Origin: Luteibacter sp.
GTDB lineage: Bacteria; Pseudomonadota; Gammaproteobacteria; Xanthomonadales; Rhodanobacteraceae
Reading direction: 5' to 3'
Assembly: GCF_009912395.1 (NCBI RefSeq)
Contig: NZ_WNDO01000008.1
Coordinates: 62,001-126,000, forward strand
Length of the DNA: 64,000 bases
In this document: positions 43,166-52,551 of the stretch, in pieces
Numbering within the stretch: position 1 is the stretch's first letter
Layout of the letters: each line of letters opens with the position of its first letter
Program-made: the position numbers and the translations under genes
Notes under the pieces: generated by a model
What the model was told of the DNA's origin: nothing
Databases searched by the model: none
Seen by the model: the letters and a program-made list of their open reading frames with translations, nothing else

Positions 43166-44365
43166 TTACGGCATGGACGCCTGCTTCGCCATTGACGGCA
43201 GCGCATTGTCGATACGGTTGGCATCCAGTCGCTTGCGGGCTTCCGTGACAAGGGTATCCAGCGGACATTCGCCCATGGTCGGACATCCGGCCACGTGGAC
43301 AGGACCGCGCTTCATGCCCTCGTACCGATTGGCACGCAAATCATCCATCGACGGCATCAACTGACGCACGAGAACGAACGGATGACCGTCGCGCTCGACA
43401 AGCGTGAACGACAGCGCACCACCCGGCGAATAGTCGTCAGGACGAGCGGCATCATGCCAGTCGAGACCGAACACGCCGGCGATGTTCGCCAGATTGGTGT
43501 CATGCCCCACGAGGACGACGACGCCACGTCCCGTCGCCAGCAGCGGGGCGACGCTGGGCTTGTCGCCTGCGGCCGCCTGCAACGTTCCGAGGATATGCGC
43601 AGCGAGGTTGGAGCCCGCCCTGGCGGCCGCCGGCATGGCCTTCTTGCCGGCCGCGAACTGCGCGTTGTGCAGCAGGATCAGCCGCTCCAGGGTGGACCGA
43701 TCACCGCGCCCGAACGCTACGGCCGACATCGGCAGGCCTTCCGCATAGGCCAGCATCAGGTTCTCGCTAAGCGTGCCAGCGAGCTTCATCGCCTCGGCGG
43801 GCGCCTCCGGAAGGAGCTTCTTGCCGTCCTTTTTCGCCACGGATGCGCAATCCAACGCACCGCAGTCCAGCAGCAGCGATTGCAGCGCCGTCAGCGCGGC
43901 ATGGGCTTGCGCGGAGGTCGACGGCGCATCGTCGTCATCATCCTTGCGGTAGTGGAACAGCGCATTGTTCTCATCGCCGGCAGTGGCGAGATAGCCAAGG
44001 TGGCACCCGGGCGCGAGCCCTTCCGAGAACGCCTCGCTGCTTTCCCGGTTACGCGGCGTGCTGTCGCCGATCACCACGACGCGATCCGCATCGGGGCATG
44101 CGGATGCCAGCGCGCCATCGGCAACAAGCTCCGTCCGCCAGCGCGCACCGATGGCTCGCATGCCATCCTTTCCGTGCGCGGTGAGCATGCCGGGTGCCAC
44201 CGACCACGCCGGCCACGTGCCACGCGCATAAGCCGCATAGGTCTCGGCAGGCTTCGTCGGCGAACGCACACCATGGCGAATGAGCACAACCTCGGCACGC
44301 ACGACATCGCCAGCATGGGCAGCCGTGGCGACACCCAGGGCGAGAAGCAGCAGCGCGGCCCTCAC
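43166..44365 (-). CDS. Exported histidine acid phosphatase (AppA/phytase-like)
   Basis: This 399-residue protein has a signal peptide (1-18, 'ATAAHAG'), the R-H-G-x-R-x-P motif (R30-H31-G-V-R-S-P36; H31 is the phospho-acceptor) and the distal H288-D289 ('VGHDTNLANIAGVFG'). It removes phosphate from organic phosphomonoesters, possibly phytate or glucose-1-phosphate, in the periplasm. Its ATG overlaps the TonB-receptor stop (ATGA), so it is translationally coupled to the receptor and belongs to the FecI/FecR-type system. Uptake and cleavage of a phosphorylated compound is the likely joint function. Confidence 0.92.
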   Translation of the reverse strand: MRAALLLLALGVATAAHAGDVVRAEVVLIRHGVRSPTKPAETYAAYARGTWPAWSVAPGMLTAHGKDGMRAIGARWRTELVADGALASACPDADRVVVIGDSTPRNRESSEAFSEGLAPGCHLGYLATAGDENNALFHYRKDDDDDAPSTSAQAHAALTALQSLLLDCGALDCASVAKKDGKKLLPEAPAEAMKLAGTLSENLMLAYAEGLPMSAVAFGRGDRSTLERLILLHNAQFAAGKKAMPAAARAGSNLAAHILGTLQAAAGDKPSVAPLLATGRGVVVLVGHDTNLANIAGVFGLDWHDAARPDDYSPGGALSFTLVERDGHPFVLVRQLMPSMDDLRANRYEGMKRGPVHVAGCPTMGECPLDTLVTEARKRLDANRIDNALPSMAKQASMP

Positions 44366-46834
44366 AGCTTCACCGACAGGTCGAGAAACACGCCTCGGCC
44401 AGGCAGGCCGAAATACAGCGGTGCGCCACCCACCGACTGTGTGCCGGCATAACCGGTGATCTTGTGCACGTTGAAGAGATTGTTCACGTCGACGCTGATC
44501 GAGTAGCCCTTGGTGCCCGCCGGACCGTGATCGGTGCGATAGCCCGCGGCCGCATCGACGCTGAAATAGCCACCGATGCGATTGCCGTTTTGGAAAACAG
44601 GCTGTCCAGTCTTGCCGGCGACGTTGTCCACGCCGTACTGCTCACCAAGGAACTTGCCCATCAGCGACCCGAAATAGCCGCTGCTGGCGCTGTACAGCAG
44701 GCCGAGCGCCGCCGTGACCTTCGGCGTGCCGGCTACCTGTACGTTGCTGCCCTTGTACGTGGCCTTGTTGTAGCTGGCGTTGCCGTAAAGGCTGAGGTCG
44801 TGGGTAAGGGCGAAAGTGGCTTCCGCTTCCGCACCCTTGTAGATCGCGCCACCACCGTTGACGTAAGCCGTTTCGTTGCCGTTGCCCGTGGCGACCTGGG
44901 TCTGTGCGATCAGGTTGGAGAAGTCGATGTAATAGACATCGGCGCCGAAGGTGAGCTGGCGCGAGGCGTAGGCCGTGCCGAGCTGGTAGTTCTTCGTCAA
45001 CTCTGGATCGATGCCTCGCGAACCATTGACCTGGATCACGTCGATCGGCGGGGCGAGGAAACCCTTGGCCGCCTGCGCATAGGCCGTCCATGAATCGCTG
45101 ATACGGTCATGCACGCTGATGGAGGGCAGGGTGGTGCTATAGGTCGCCTCGGCGGTAAGCGGCACCGGCGGCGATACCTTGTTCAGCGGCGCCTCGATGC
45201 GACGCGTCACTTCGGAGTAACGCAGGCCGGGGCTCACGGTGATGCTGTCGGTGACCTTCCAGTCGTACTGCACGTAGGGCTGGAACGTATCGGTACGGTC
45301 GTCCAGCTCGTAGTTCTGGATGGGGCCGTACTTGGTGCCGGTCTTCGCGCCGGTGGTGAGGTCCAGCGGGAACTGGTAGCGCGCGTCGATATTGCGTTCC
45401 AGCCATGCGCCTGCAAGCAGGCGACCCGGTCCGAGATCGCGGCCGAGGCGAAGCACGTCGCCGAACGCATGGAAACCCGAATCGGACTGTTTGCCGGGGA
45501 GATCGTTGGGGGCCGTCGCGACCTTCTTGCCCTTGGCATTGTAGAACGTCACGCCGTTGTCCGCCGGGTTGATGTCGGTGGCGTCCGCCGCCTTGCGCGC
45601 CCAGTGGTCGAAGGTGTTGAGGTACACCTTAGTCCTCGATGTCCCATTCGCCGATACGCGAATCCAGTCCCAGGTAGGTGAAGCTCGAATAGTAGGCGGC
45701 GTTGTTCGCGCCCTTGTAGTTCTGCACCGTGGGATCGTCGCCGAGACCGAAGCGCCAGCCGTAACGGGCGATCTCGTCCAGCGTGGCGCCCTGCACCGTG
45801 TTCTGGTGTTCGCGGTTGTAGCTGGTGACGAAGGTCAGTGTGGTCGCGTCGCCGAGTTGGCTGATGGTCTTGATGAAGACGTGCTGGCGCTTGTCGTCGG
45901 TGCCCTTGAGGTAGGTGTCGCTGGATTCCTTGGAGATATCCGCGAATACCTTGGTGTTGCCGATGGTCTCGTCGGCGGCGACGCCGCCGGCCCGCGTGTT
46001 CCAGCTGCCGATGGTGAGGTAGGGCGTGATGCCCGGTTCGTCGGACGGATCGCGCGAGCGCAGGCCGATGGTGCCGCCGAAGGTCGCGTTGCCGATGGTG
46101 CTGCCGCCGCCCGGGCCGCGATCGATCTGCGCCTGGCCGAGCACGTGGTTGTTGAAGTACGCCGAGGTGGTGTGGTGCAGGTCGCTGGCGTCGCCGAAGG
46201 GGATGCCGTCGAAGGTGATGTTGAACTGGCCGTCCTGGAAGCCGCGCAGGCTGATGCCTTCGTTCTTGCCCAGGCCCGGGCCTTCGGGCGAGGTGACGGT
46301 GATGCTCGGCGCGTACTTGATGATGTCGTCGAAGTTGGCGTTGAAGCGCAGGCCGTCACGGATGAAGCGCTCGTCGATCACCGAAGTAGGCTGGGCGGCG
46401 TCGAGCGGCGGTGCGCTGGGGGCGAGCGTATCCACGGCGTTGGCGCTCACGCTCACCGGCGCGAGGTTCTTCGCCGAATCACGGGTGTCGATCGCCGGCA
46501 GGCTGGCGTCGGCCGGCGTGGTGCCGGCCCGTACGTTTCCCGGGACGATCTTTGCGGTGGTGGGTGTGACGAGGCGATAGTCCAGGTGCGTATCGCGCAA
46601 CAGCGCCGCAAGTCGTTGCGCCGGCGCCAGGCCGGCGGGCACGGCGTGGCTGAGCACGCCCTCCGGAATCGCCGCGTCGTAGACGACCTGCCAGCCGGTG
46701 TCGTGGCTGAACTGGTCCAGCGCCTGCGCGAGCGGCATGGCGGCGATGGCCGTCGGCGGTGTCGCCGCGTTGGCGATGGCGGGTGCCGCGCTGGCGAGGG
46801 CCAGGGCGATGCACAGGGCGAGCGAGTGACGCAT
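44362..46834 (-). pseudogene. FecA-like TonB-dependent receptor, split by a frameshift at ~45628-45632
   Basis: Translation from ATG 46834 (GAAGGAAG upstream) gives a signal peptide ('AAPAIANAA'), an STN signalling domain (residues ~20-95), a TonB box and plug ('DERFIRDGLRFNANFDDIIKYAPSI', 'ISLRGFQDGQFNITFDGIPFGDAS') and part of the barrel, then stops at TAA (45629-45631) after 'GEWDIED'. The rest of the barrel continues in another frame ('VYLNTFDHWARKA...', ending 'GVFLDLSVKL' at 44362). Deleting one T after GAC would read E-D-K-V-Y-L-N and restore one ~825-residue protein. Either the gene is disabled, or this is a sequencing error. The STN domain pairs it with the FecR/FecI genes upstream. 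Confidence 0.85.
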
Positions 46835-46940
46835 GCAGGAACTTCCTTCGATGGGAGGGGGAGGACGCGCGTTGTCGTCCGACCCCATCCATGAGTCCCG
46901 GCGCGGAAGGATGGGTACCGCCGATTCGATGAATTTTTTC

Positions 46941-48017
46941 TTACAGCCTGCGGCGAGGCGGAGCGGCGACGACGCGGATGCGCTCCGCATCGCGCTCGAC
47001 GGCCACGCCAGGAAGACTGGTGAGGTAACTTACGAAGGCTTCGGGATCGTGCGCATGGAACACGCCGCTGATCCGGCGTTTCGCCAGTGCGGGTTCGTCG
47101 ATGCGCAGCGGGCGCGTGGTGTATGCATTGAATCGGCGAGCCACCTCGGCCACGGGCATGTCATGGAAGCGGATATCCGCCGGCAGCCATGCGGTAGCGA
47201 CGGCGGTATCGAGCGTGCTCCGTTCCAGCACCTTGCCGCCCCCGTCGACGCGCACAGTTTCACCGCCGTCGATGTCCGCCACGCGCTCGCCACGGGCCAC
47301 GTGGCCGGTCAGGCGTTGCGCCGTGGTATCGAGCCAAGACGCCGAGGCATGCCACACGGAGACCTTGCCGCTGACGACGGCGACACGCGCGCCGTCGCCG
47401 TCGCGATCCACGTCGAACACGGTGCCGATGTCCTCGATGCGCTGCCTGCCGACCTCCACGGATAGCGGACGCGCGGGATCGTGGCCGATATCGAACGAGG
47501 CCCGCCCGGCGACCAGCGCGATGCGCCGCGACGTGGCGTCGAACGCCACGTCCACGATGCCGCCGGGCGACAGCTGGACGCGTGTATCGTCGGGCAGTTG
47601 CAGCATGCGTACGCCGCTGGCGTCGGCCGTGTAGCGGATAGGTGCCGCGGAAGGCGTGGCGGGTCGGAAGGCAACGGCGCCCGCCACGAGCAGCAGCACG
47701 GCGGCGGCCGCGACGTAGCGCAAGGCCCGGTGACGTGGGCGTCGGGTGGCCTGGGCTTCCACTCGCTCGCCGAACAGGGGCACCACGCGCGGTTCGCTAC
47801 CGGCACGGGCGACGAGGTCCGCCATCGGCATGTCGTCGAGCGCGGCGGCGGCGCGCAAGTCGCCATGCAACTGGGCGATGGCGAGGTATTCCGACACGTG
47901 CCGTGGCGAATGGCGCAGCCACGACATGAAACGCTCTTGCGCACCGGCGTCCGGCGCGTCGCGCATGTCGAGGTACCACAGGGCGGCCTCTTCGGCGATC
48001 CGGCGCGAATCATTCAT
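46941..48017 (-). CDS. FecR-type anti-sigma/transmembrane signalling protein
   Basis: This 358-residue inner-membrane protein has an N-terminal cytoplasmic DUF4880-like sigma-binding region ('AALWYLDMRDAP', 'FMSWLRHSPRHVSEYL'), one membrane helix (residues ~99-116, 'YVAAAAVLLLVAGAVAF') and a periplasmic FecR domain ('ASGVRMLQLPDDTRVQLSPGGIVDVAFD'). A C-terminal STN-like segment ('LPADIRFHDMPVAEVARRFNAYTT') follows. It relays ligand occupancy of the receptor to the sigma factor. It overlaps the sigma-factor gene by 8 bp and precedes the receptor by 106 bp. Confidence 0.93.
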   Translation of the reverse strand: MNDSRRIAEEAALWYLDMRDAPDAGAQERFMSWLRHSPRHVSEYLAIAQLHGDLRAAAALDDMPMADLVARAGSEPRVVPLFGERVEAQATRRPRHRALRYVAAAAVLLLVAGAVAFRPATPSAAPIRYTADASGVRMLQLPDDTRVQLSPGGIVDVAFDATSRRIALVAGRASFDIGHDPARPLSVEVGRQRIEDIGTVFDVDRDGDGARVAVVSGKVSVWHASASWLDTTAQRLTGHVARGERVADIDGGETVRVDGGGKVLERSTLDTAVATAWLPADIRFHDMPVAEVARRFNAYTTRPLRIDEPALAKRRISGVFHAHDPEAFVSYLTSLPGVAVERDAERIRVVAAPPRRRL

Positions 48018-48525
48018 AGCTCTGCATCCCTTGCCGGCACGCGGCCAGTCCCTTGACGATGTATTTCTTGACCATGTGGGTGGAGATGCCGAGCGCGTCC
48101 GCGATCTCGCGATAGGGCATGTCGTCGCGATAGTGCATCACCAGCACGGCGCGGCATTTGGGCGTCAGGCGCGCGATCACGGTGGCGAGGCGACGGCGGC
48201 GCAGGTCGCGATCCACGTCCGCACCGGCTTCGCAGGGCGTGGCGAGCCGGTCGATCACGTCGTCGATGCCTTCGCCGCCCAGCGGGGCGCGCTGGCGCAT
48301 CTGCGCATGCTCCTTCACCAGGTTCGCGGCCACGGTGAACAGGTAGGCCTCGGGGTTGCGCACGGTCTCGTCGCGTGAGCCGGAGTTGCGCAGCAGTCGC
48401 AGGTAGACCTCCTGGACGAGGTCTTGCGCGTCCCAACGATGGGCGACGCGGCGCAGGAAATAACTGGCGAGCTTGGGACCCTTGTCGACGAGAAGGTGCG
48501 CCCAGCCCTGGGGCGTATCGGTCAC
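48010..48525 (-). CDS. ECF sigma factor, FecI-like
   Basis: This 171-residue protein has region 2 ('LASYFLRRVAHRWDAQDLVQEVYLRLLR') and region 4 ('ARLTPKCRAVLVMHYRDDMPYREIADALGISTHMVKKYIVKGLA'). It should direct RNA polymerase to the receptor/phosphatase genes when FecR signals. The 8-bp overlap with the FecR gene shows tight coupling. Confidence 0.95.
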   Translation of the reverse strand: MTDTPQGWAHLLVDKGPKLASYFLRRVAHRWDAQDLVQEVYLRLLRNSGSRDETVRNPEAYLFTVAANLVKEHAQMRQRAPLGGEGIDDVIDRLATPCEAGADVDRDLRRRRLATVIARLTPKCRAVLVMHYRDDMPYREIADALGISTHMVKKYIVKGLAACRQGMQSYE

Positions 48526-48591
48526 GCGGGGACTCCAGGTTCGTCGCGGCAGGATGGGCGCGGAGTGTGTCCGTCGTGTGACGGGGTGTCC

Positions 48592-49782
48592 TCAACGCCG
48601 TCGCGCGACACCTCGGGTTGCCCACCAGAAAACCAGCGCGACGAGGCTGGTGGTCGCACCCAGCCAGCAGACGCCCGCCCAGCCCCAACGGGCATAAGTG
48701 GCCGTACCGGCGGCGGCCCCCGTGCCGCTGCCCACCGCGTAGAACAGCATGTAGAGCCCCACCATGCGGCTGTGCGCTTCCGACCGTGCGCTGAAGACCA
48801 TGCTTTGGTTGGTCACGTGCAGTGCCTGGCCGCCCATGTCCAGCAGCACGATGCCGAGCATCAGCGCGGCCAGGGATTGATCCATGAAGGCGAGCGGCAA
48901 CCAGGACAGCGCCAGCAGGAGCAAACCACCTGCGCTGGTGCGCGCGCCGTGGCCACTGTCTGCCCACCGCCCTGCGCGTGCCGCTGCCAGGGCGCCAAGC
49001 GCTCCGACCAGGCCGAAGGCACCGATGGCCGCGTGCGACAGCGAACGCGGCGGTGCGCTGAGCGGCAGCACCATGGCATTCCAGAAAATGTTGAAGGTGG
49101 CGAACATCAGCAAGGCCAGCACGCCGCGCACCTGGAGCACGCGCTCCTCGCGCAGCAGGGTGGGCATGGAGCGGAGCAGGGCGAGGTAGCTCAGTCGTAC
49201 CGGTGCCACCGTCGTGCGCGGCAGGGCGAGCCGAAGCAGAAGCACCAGCAGGATGGAAGCCACGGCGGAGCAGGCGAACATGCCGCGCCACCCGGCGATG
49301 TCGCCGACCGCGCCGGAGACGACGCGCGCGAGCAGCAGGCCCATCAGGACGCCGCTTTGCGCTACGCCCACGAACTGCCCGCGCCGCTCGGCCGGGGCGA
49401 TGCTCGCCGCATAGGCGATCAGGCCCTGCGTCATCGCGGTGCCCAGCGTGCCGATGCCCACCATGCCGGCCAAGAGCAGCGGCCAGCTCGGTGCGAAGGC
49501 CACGGCCGCGAGCGAGGCGGTGAGGCCCAGCGACTGGATCAGCATGAGCCGGCGCCGCTCGACGCGGTCGCCGAGGGGGACGAGGAATAGCAGGGCGATG
49601 CCGCAGCCGACCTGCGCGGCGGTCATGACCTGGCCGAGCCGGGCGTCGGGGATGCCGAATTCCTTGCCGATGGCGTCGAGCAGGGGCTGCGCGTAGTAGA
49701 TGTTGGCGACGCACAGGCCGCAGGCGAGGGCGAACAGCAGCGCGACGCCGTGGGAGGGCGGCACCGGGGATCCGGAGGTCAT
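48592..49782 (-). CDS. MFS transporter, 12-segment DHA-type
   Basis: This 396-residue membrane protein has about 12 helices and MFS loop motifs ('GDRVERRRLMLIQSLG' between TM2 and TM3, a variant of G-x-x-x-D-R/K-x-G-R-R). The N-terminal half 'LFALACGLCVANIYYAQPLLDAIGKEFGIP' fits the group of drug/metabolite exporters common next to HxlR or LysR regulators. The ATG at 49782 has AAGG before it; a TTG seven codons upstream is less likely. A HxlR gene is divergent, 88 bp away, and probably controls it. Confidence 0.9.
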   Translation of the reverse strand: MTSGSPVPPSHGVALLFALACGLCVANIYYAQPLLDAIGKEFGIPDARLGQVMTAAQVGCGIALLFLVPLGDRVERRRLMLIQSLGLTASLAAVAFAPSWPLLLAGMVGIGTLGTAMTQGLIAYAASIAPAERRGQFVGVAQSGVLMGLLLARVVSGAVGDIAGWRGMFACSAVASILLVLLLRLALPRTTVAPVRLSYLALLRSMPTLLREERVLQVRGVLALLMFATFNIFWNAMVLPLSAPPRSLSHAAIGAFGLVGALGALAAARAGRWADSGHGARTSAGGLLLLALSWLPLAFMDQSLAALMLGIVLLDMGGQALHVTNQSMVFSARSEAHSRMVGLYMLFYAVGSGTGAAAGTATYARWGWAGVCWLGATTSLVALVFWWATRGVARRR

Positions 49783-49795
49783 GGCGGGCCTTTGA

Positions 49796-49854
49796 GGTTG
49801 CAAATCGAAACTAGTGGAAGGCTAGGCGACCGGGTTTTAAAATGCAACCTTGCA
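49796..49854. promoter_or_regulatory. Candidate HxlR operator region (TGCAACC / GGTTGCA repeats)
   Basis: GGTTGCA (49796-49802) and its inverse TGCAACC (49843-49849) lie in the divergent gap. The second forms a compact palindrome TGCAA-CC-TTGCA (49843-49854). They are placed to let the HxlR regulator act on both genes. Confidence 0.5.
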
Positions 49855-49870
49855 AGCGAGGTCCATTGGC

Positions 49871-50317
49871 ATGAGTGAACGAGTCCACAGCAGCAGCGTG
49901 ACCTGTCCGGTCGCGCGCGCCATCGATGTCATCGGCGACCGCTGGTCGTTGCTGATCCTTCGCGATGCGCTGGATGGCGTGCGGCGTTTCGGTGATTTCC
50001 AGCGCAGCCTCGGTGTCGCCAAGAACATCCTGTCGGATCGCCTGCGGCGGCTGGTGGAGGCGGAGGTGCTGGTTCTTGCGCCCGCGTCCGATGGCAGCCC
50101 GTACCAGGAATACACGCTATCGTCGACGGGGGCGCAGCTGTTTCCGGTAGTGACGGCGATCCGCCAATGGGGCGAAAAGAACTTGTTCGATCGTGGCGAG
50201 CCTTATACCCGCCTGCTGGACACGCGCACGGGCAAGCCGGTGCCGGTCATGAAGCCGCTGGCCAGCGACGGCAGCGTGCTGTCCGCCGACAACACGGCGA
50301 TCCGCCGACCCGGCTGA
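49871..50317 (+). CDS. HxlR-family transcriptional regulator
   Basis: This 148-residue winged-helix protein has the signature 'CPVARAIDVIGDRWSLLILRDALDGVRRFGDFQRSLGVAKNILSDRLRRL', with the conserved Cys (C12) typical of redox- or electrophile-sensing HxlR proteins. 'YQEYTLSSTGAQLFPVVTAIRQWGEKNL' completes the domain. ATG 49871 is taken; an upstream ATG would add seven residues. It probably represses the divergent MFS gene. Confidence 0.92.
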   Translation: MSERVHSSSVTCPVARAIDVIGDRWSLLILRDALDGVRRFGDFQRSLGVAKNILSDRLRRLVEAEVLVLAPASDGSPYQEYTLSSTGAQLFPVVTAIRQWGEKNLFDRGEPYTRLLDTRTGKPVPVMKPLASDGSVLSADNTAIRRPG

Positions 50318-50340
50318 CGGACTGCCGTTGTCGTTCTGTT

Positions 50341-50445
50341 GTAGGAGCGAGCTTGCTCGCGATCCCTCAGGATGGCCATGGCGGTTGATGCCATGCGTTG
50401 CATCCGGGCCGGCTGTCGCCGGATCGCGAGCAAGCTCGCTCCTAC
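50341..50445. repeat. REP pair, type B
   Basis: GTAGGAGCGAGCTTGCTCGC (50341-50360) and its inverse, ending at 50445, enclose ~55 bp. This differs from type A by GAGC/GCTC in place of GCGC and matches the REP style common in Pseudomonas. It lies between the HxlR gene and the dehydratase 3' end. Confidence 0.9.
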
Positions 50446-50473
50446 AGAAGGTACAGGTGCCGTGGCGACGGGA

Positions 50474-51457
50474 TCAGACTTCGCCGCGCAGGATCGCCGC
50501 GTACAGCTCGGCGTCCGCATTGGCGCCGGAGACGACGATCGCTACATGGCTGTCTCCAACTGGCAGCCTGTCGTTGAGCAACGCCGCAAGCGCCACCGCG
50601 CCGCCCGGTTCGATCACCAGCTTCATGGACTGGAAGGCGAAGCGCATGGCGTCCTTCACCTCGTCCTCGGAAACCGTCAGTCCGCCGCTCAGCAGGGCCT
50701 GGTTGATGGGAAAGGTCAGTTCACCGGGCGAGGGCGACATCAGCGCATCGCAGATGCTCCTGGCCTCCGGCGACACCTTCTGCCGCGTGCCGGCGACCAG
50801 CGAACGCGCGGTGTCGTCGAAGGTTTGCGGTTCGACACAGTAGACGTCGATATGCGGACGCAATCCCTTCACGGCCGTCGCCACGCCAGCGGTCAGGCCG
50901 CCGCCACCACAACACACCAGCACGGCCGCGAGATCCACGCCTAAGTCGGCGGACTGCTCGATGATCTCCAGGCCCACGGTGCCCTGGCCCGCCATGATGT
51001 ACGGGTCGTCGAACGGCGGTACGCGCACGGCGCCGCGTTCCTCAGCGATGCCCGCGGCGATCGCCTCGCGCGATTCGTTGAAGCGGTCGTACGTGACCAC
51101 CTCGGCACCGAGGCGACGCGTGTTCGCCAGCTTGTTGGCCGGGGCGTCGGCGGGCATGACGATGGTGGCTCGGATGCCGAGCCGCTTCGCCGCCGCAGCC
51201 ACGCCCTGCGCATGGTTGCCGCTGGACCAGGCGACCACGCCCGCCTGGCGTTGCGTGTCGTCCAGGCGTGACAGACGATTGTACGCCCCACGAAACTTGA
51301 ACGAGCCCGTATGCTGCGCGCCTTCGAATTTCACCATCACGCGCCGGCCGACGCGTTCGTTCAAGGTGTCGAATTCGAGCAAGGGGGTGCGCACGGCGGC
51401 CCCTTTCAGCTGTTCGGCGGCGGAGAGGACGTCGGCGATCTGGATGGCGAAGCTCAC
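50474..51457 (-). CDS. Threonine/serine dehydratase-like PLP enzyme
   Basis: This 327-residue fold-type-II PLP enzyme has the Schiff-base lysine K54 in 'SFKFRGAYN', the cofactor loop 'SSGNHAQGVA', and the phosphate-binding 'CCGGGGLTAG'. It converts threonine or serine to the 2-oxo acid and ammonia, but could also be a 3-hydroxyaspartate dehydratase or serine racemase, which share this length and lack the ACT domain of long IlvA. The start is GTG 51457, preceded by AGGAAG; the much longer upstream open frame is not coding. It ends 28 bp from a REP pair. Confidence 0.9.
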   Translation of the reverse strand: MSFAIQIADVLSAAEQLKGAAVRTPLLEFDTLNERVGRRVMVKFEGAQHTGSFKFRGAYNRLSRLDDTQRQAGVVAWSSGNHAQGVAAAAKRLGIRATIVMPADAPANKLANTRRLGAEVVTYDRFNESREAIAAGIAEERGAVRVPPFDDPYIMAGQGTVGLEIIEQSADLGVDLAAVLVCCGGGGLTAGVATAVKGLRPHIDVYCVEPQTFDDTARSLVAGTRQKVSPEARSICDALMSPSPGELTFPINQALLSGGLTVSEDEVKDAMRFAFQSMKLVIEPGGAVALAALLNDRLPVGDSHVAIVVSGANADAELYAAILRGEV

Positions 51458-51513
51458 GGGGTCTTCCTGTAGGTGCGGTAACGGCGGCAGGGTAACCGGT
51501 CGGGTGATGGGTG

Positions 51514-52341
51514 TCAGGCCAGCTTGAGCATCGCGGCACCGGCCACGATGAGGCTCACGGCGACCATTCGGCGCCGACCGACGCGTTCGCGCAGCACGGC
51601 CCAGGCGAGGAAGGTGCCGAACACGATGGAGGTTTCGCGCAGCGCCGCGATCACGGGAATCGGCGCGCGCGTCATCGCCCAGAGCGCGAGTCCGTACGAT
51701 GTGATGGATCCCAGGCCGCCGACCGTCGCGAGGGCGAGGTGGGTGCGCGCGTAGACGAGCAGCGCCTTGCCGCGCGTGGCGAGCGCCCACAGCGCCAACG
51801 CCACGCCGGAAATCAGGAACGGCCAAAGGGTGTAGCCCAGCGGGGAATCCGCGCGCCGTACGCCCATGCCATCCACGATGGTGTAGCCCGCGATGACGAA
51901 GGCATTGAGGAAGGCGAAGCGCAGGCCGCGCGCATCCTGTGTCTGGCCGAAGGCGACGCCCAGCACGCCCGAGCAAATTAGTGCGATGCCGGCGAAGGCG
52001 CCGAGGGTGAGCGGGTCGCCATGGGGCAGGGCGAGGTTCGCCATGGTCACCAGCAAAGGCGCCGTACCGCGCATCACCGGATAGACCTGGCTCATGTCGG
52101 CGAGCTGGTAGCTGCGGGCCAGCAGGAAGAAGTACGCGGTCTGCAACACCGACGACAGGGCGATGAAGGGCCAGCTCGGTGACGCGGGCGGGGGAAGGAA
52201 GGGCAACGCCACCGCCGCGATGACCGCGCCCGATGCACCGACCAGCACTGCGCTGAGCATCGCGTCGCCACCGCGCTTGACGATGAGATTCCAGGTAGCG
52301 TGCAGCAGGGCGCCGAGCAGCACCACCGCGAAGACGAACAT
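51514..52341 (-). CDS. EamA/DMT-family transporter
   Basis: This 275-residue protein has ten membrane helices in two EamA repeats ('LLGALLHATWNLIVKRGGDAMLSAVLVGASG' and 'FVIAGYTIVDGMGVRRADSPLG'). The family exports amino acids or metabolites. It lies 56 bp upstream of the PLP dehydratase gene on the same strand and may be cotranscribed; export of an amino acid related to the dehydratase substrate is possible. Confidence 0.9.
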   Translation of the reverse strand: MFVFAVVLLGALLHATWNLIVKRGGDAMLSAVLVGASGAVIAAVALPFLPPPASPSWPFIALSSVLQTAYFFLLARSYQLADMSQVYPVMRGTAPLLVTMANLALPHGDPLTLGAFAGIALICSGVLGVAFGQTQDARGLRFAFLNAFVIAGYTIVDGMGVRRADSPLGYTLWPFLISGVALALWALATRGKALLVYARTHLALATVGGLGSITSYGLALWAMTRAPIPVIAALRETSIVFGTFLAWAVLRERVGRRRMVAVSLIVAGAAMLKLA

Positions 52342-52415
52342 CGTGCGGCCTTGTCGTGGGGAGCGACAAGGATACCGTGCGGTTATGGCGAAGGCATGGC
52401 CGCCACCGCTTTACT

Positions 52416-52493
52416 GTAGGAGCGAGCTTGCTCGCGATCCGGCGACAGCCGGCACGGATGCGACACACGGATCGCGAGCAAGCTCGCTCCTAC
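52416..52493. repeat. REP pair, type B
   Basis: The sequence opens with GTAGGAGCGAGCTTGCTCGC and closes with the inverse ...GCTCGCTCCTAC, with ~30 bp between. It sits between the EamA 5' end and the chitinase 3' end. Confidence 0.9.
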
Positions 52494-52514
52494 AGGAAAA
52501 TGGCGACTTGGAGA

Positions 52515-52544
52515 CCCGGGAGCCGTCGAGGGTCGGCTCCCGGG
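52515..52544 (-). terminator. Hairpin after the chitinase gene
   Basis: CCCGGGAGCCG and CGGCTCCCGGG pair perfectly (11 bp) around TCGAGGGT, 8 bp past the minus-strand chitinase stop. There is no U-tract, so it may act mainly as a stabilizing hairpin. Confidence 0.5.
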
Positions 52545-52551
52545 GTGTGGC

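Noticed and set aside
48014..49714. 566-codon minus-strand frame spanning the sigma factor and MFS genes
   Set aside because: It runs out of frame across two well-supported genes and is Arg/Pro-rich shadow sequence.
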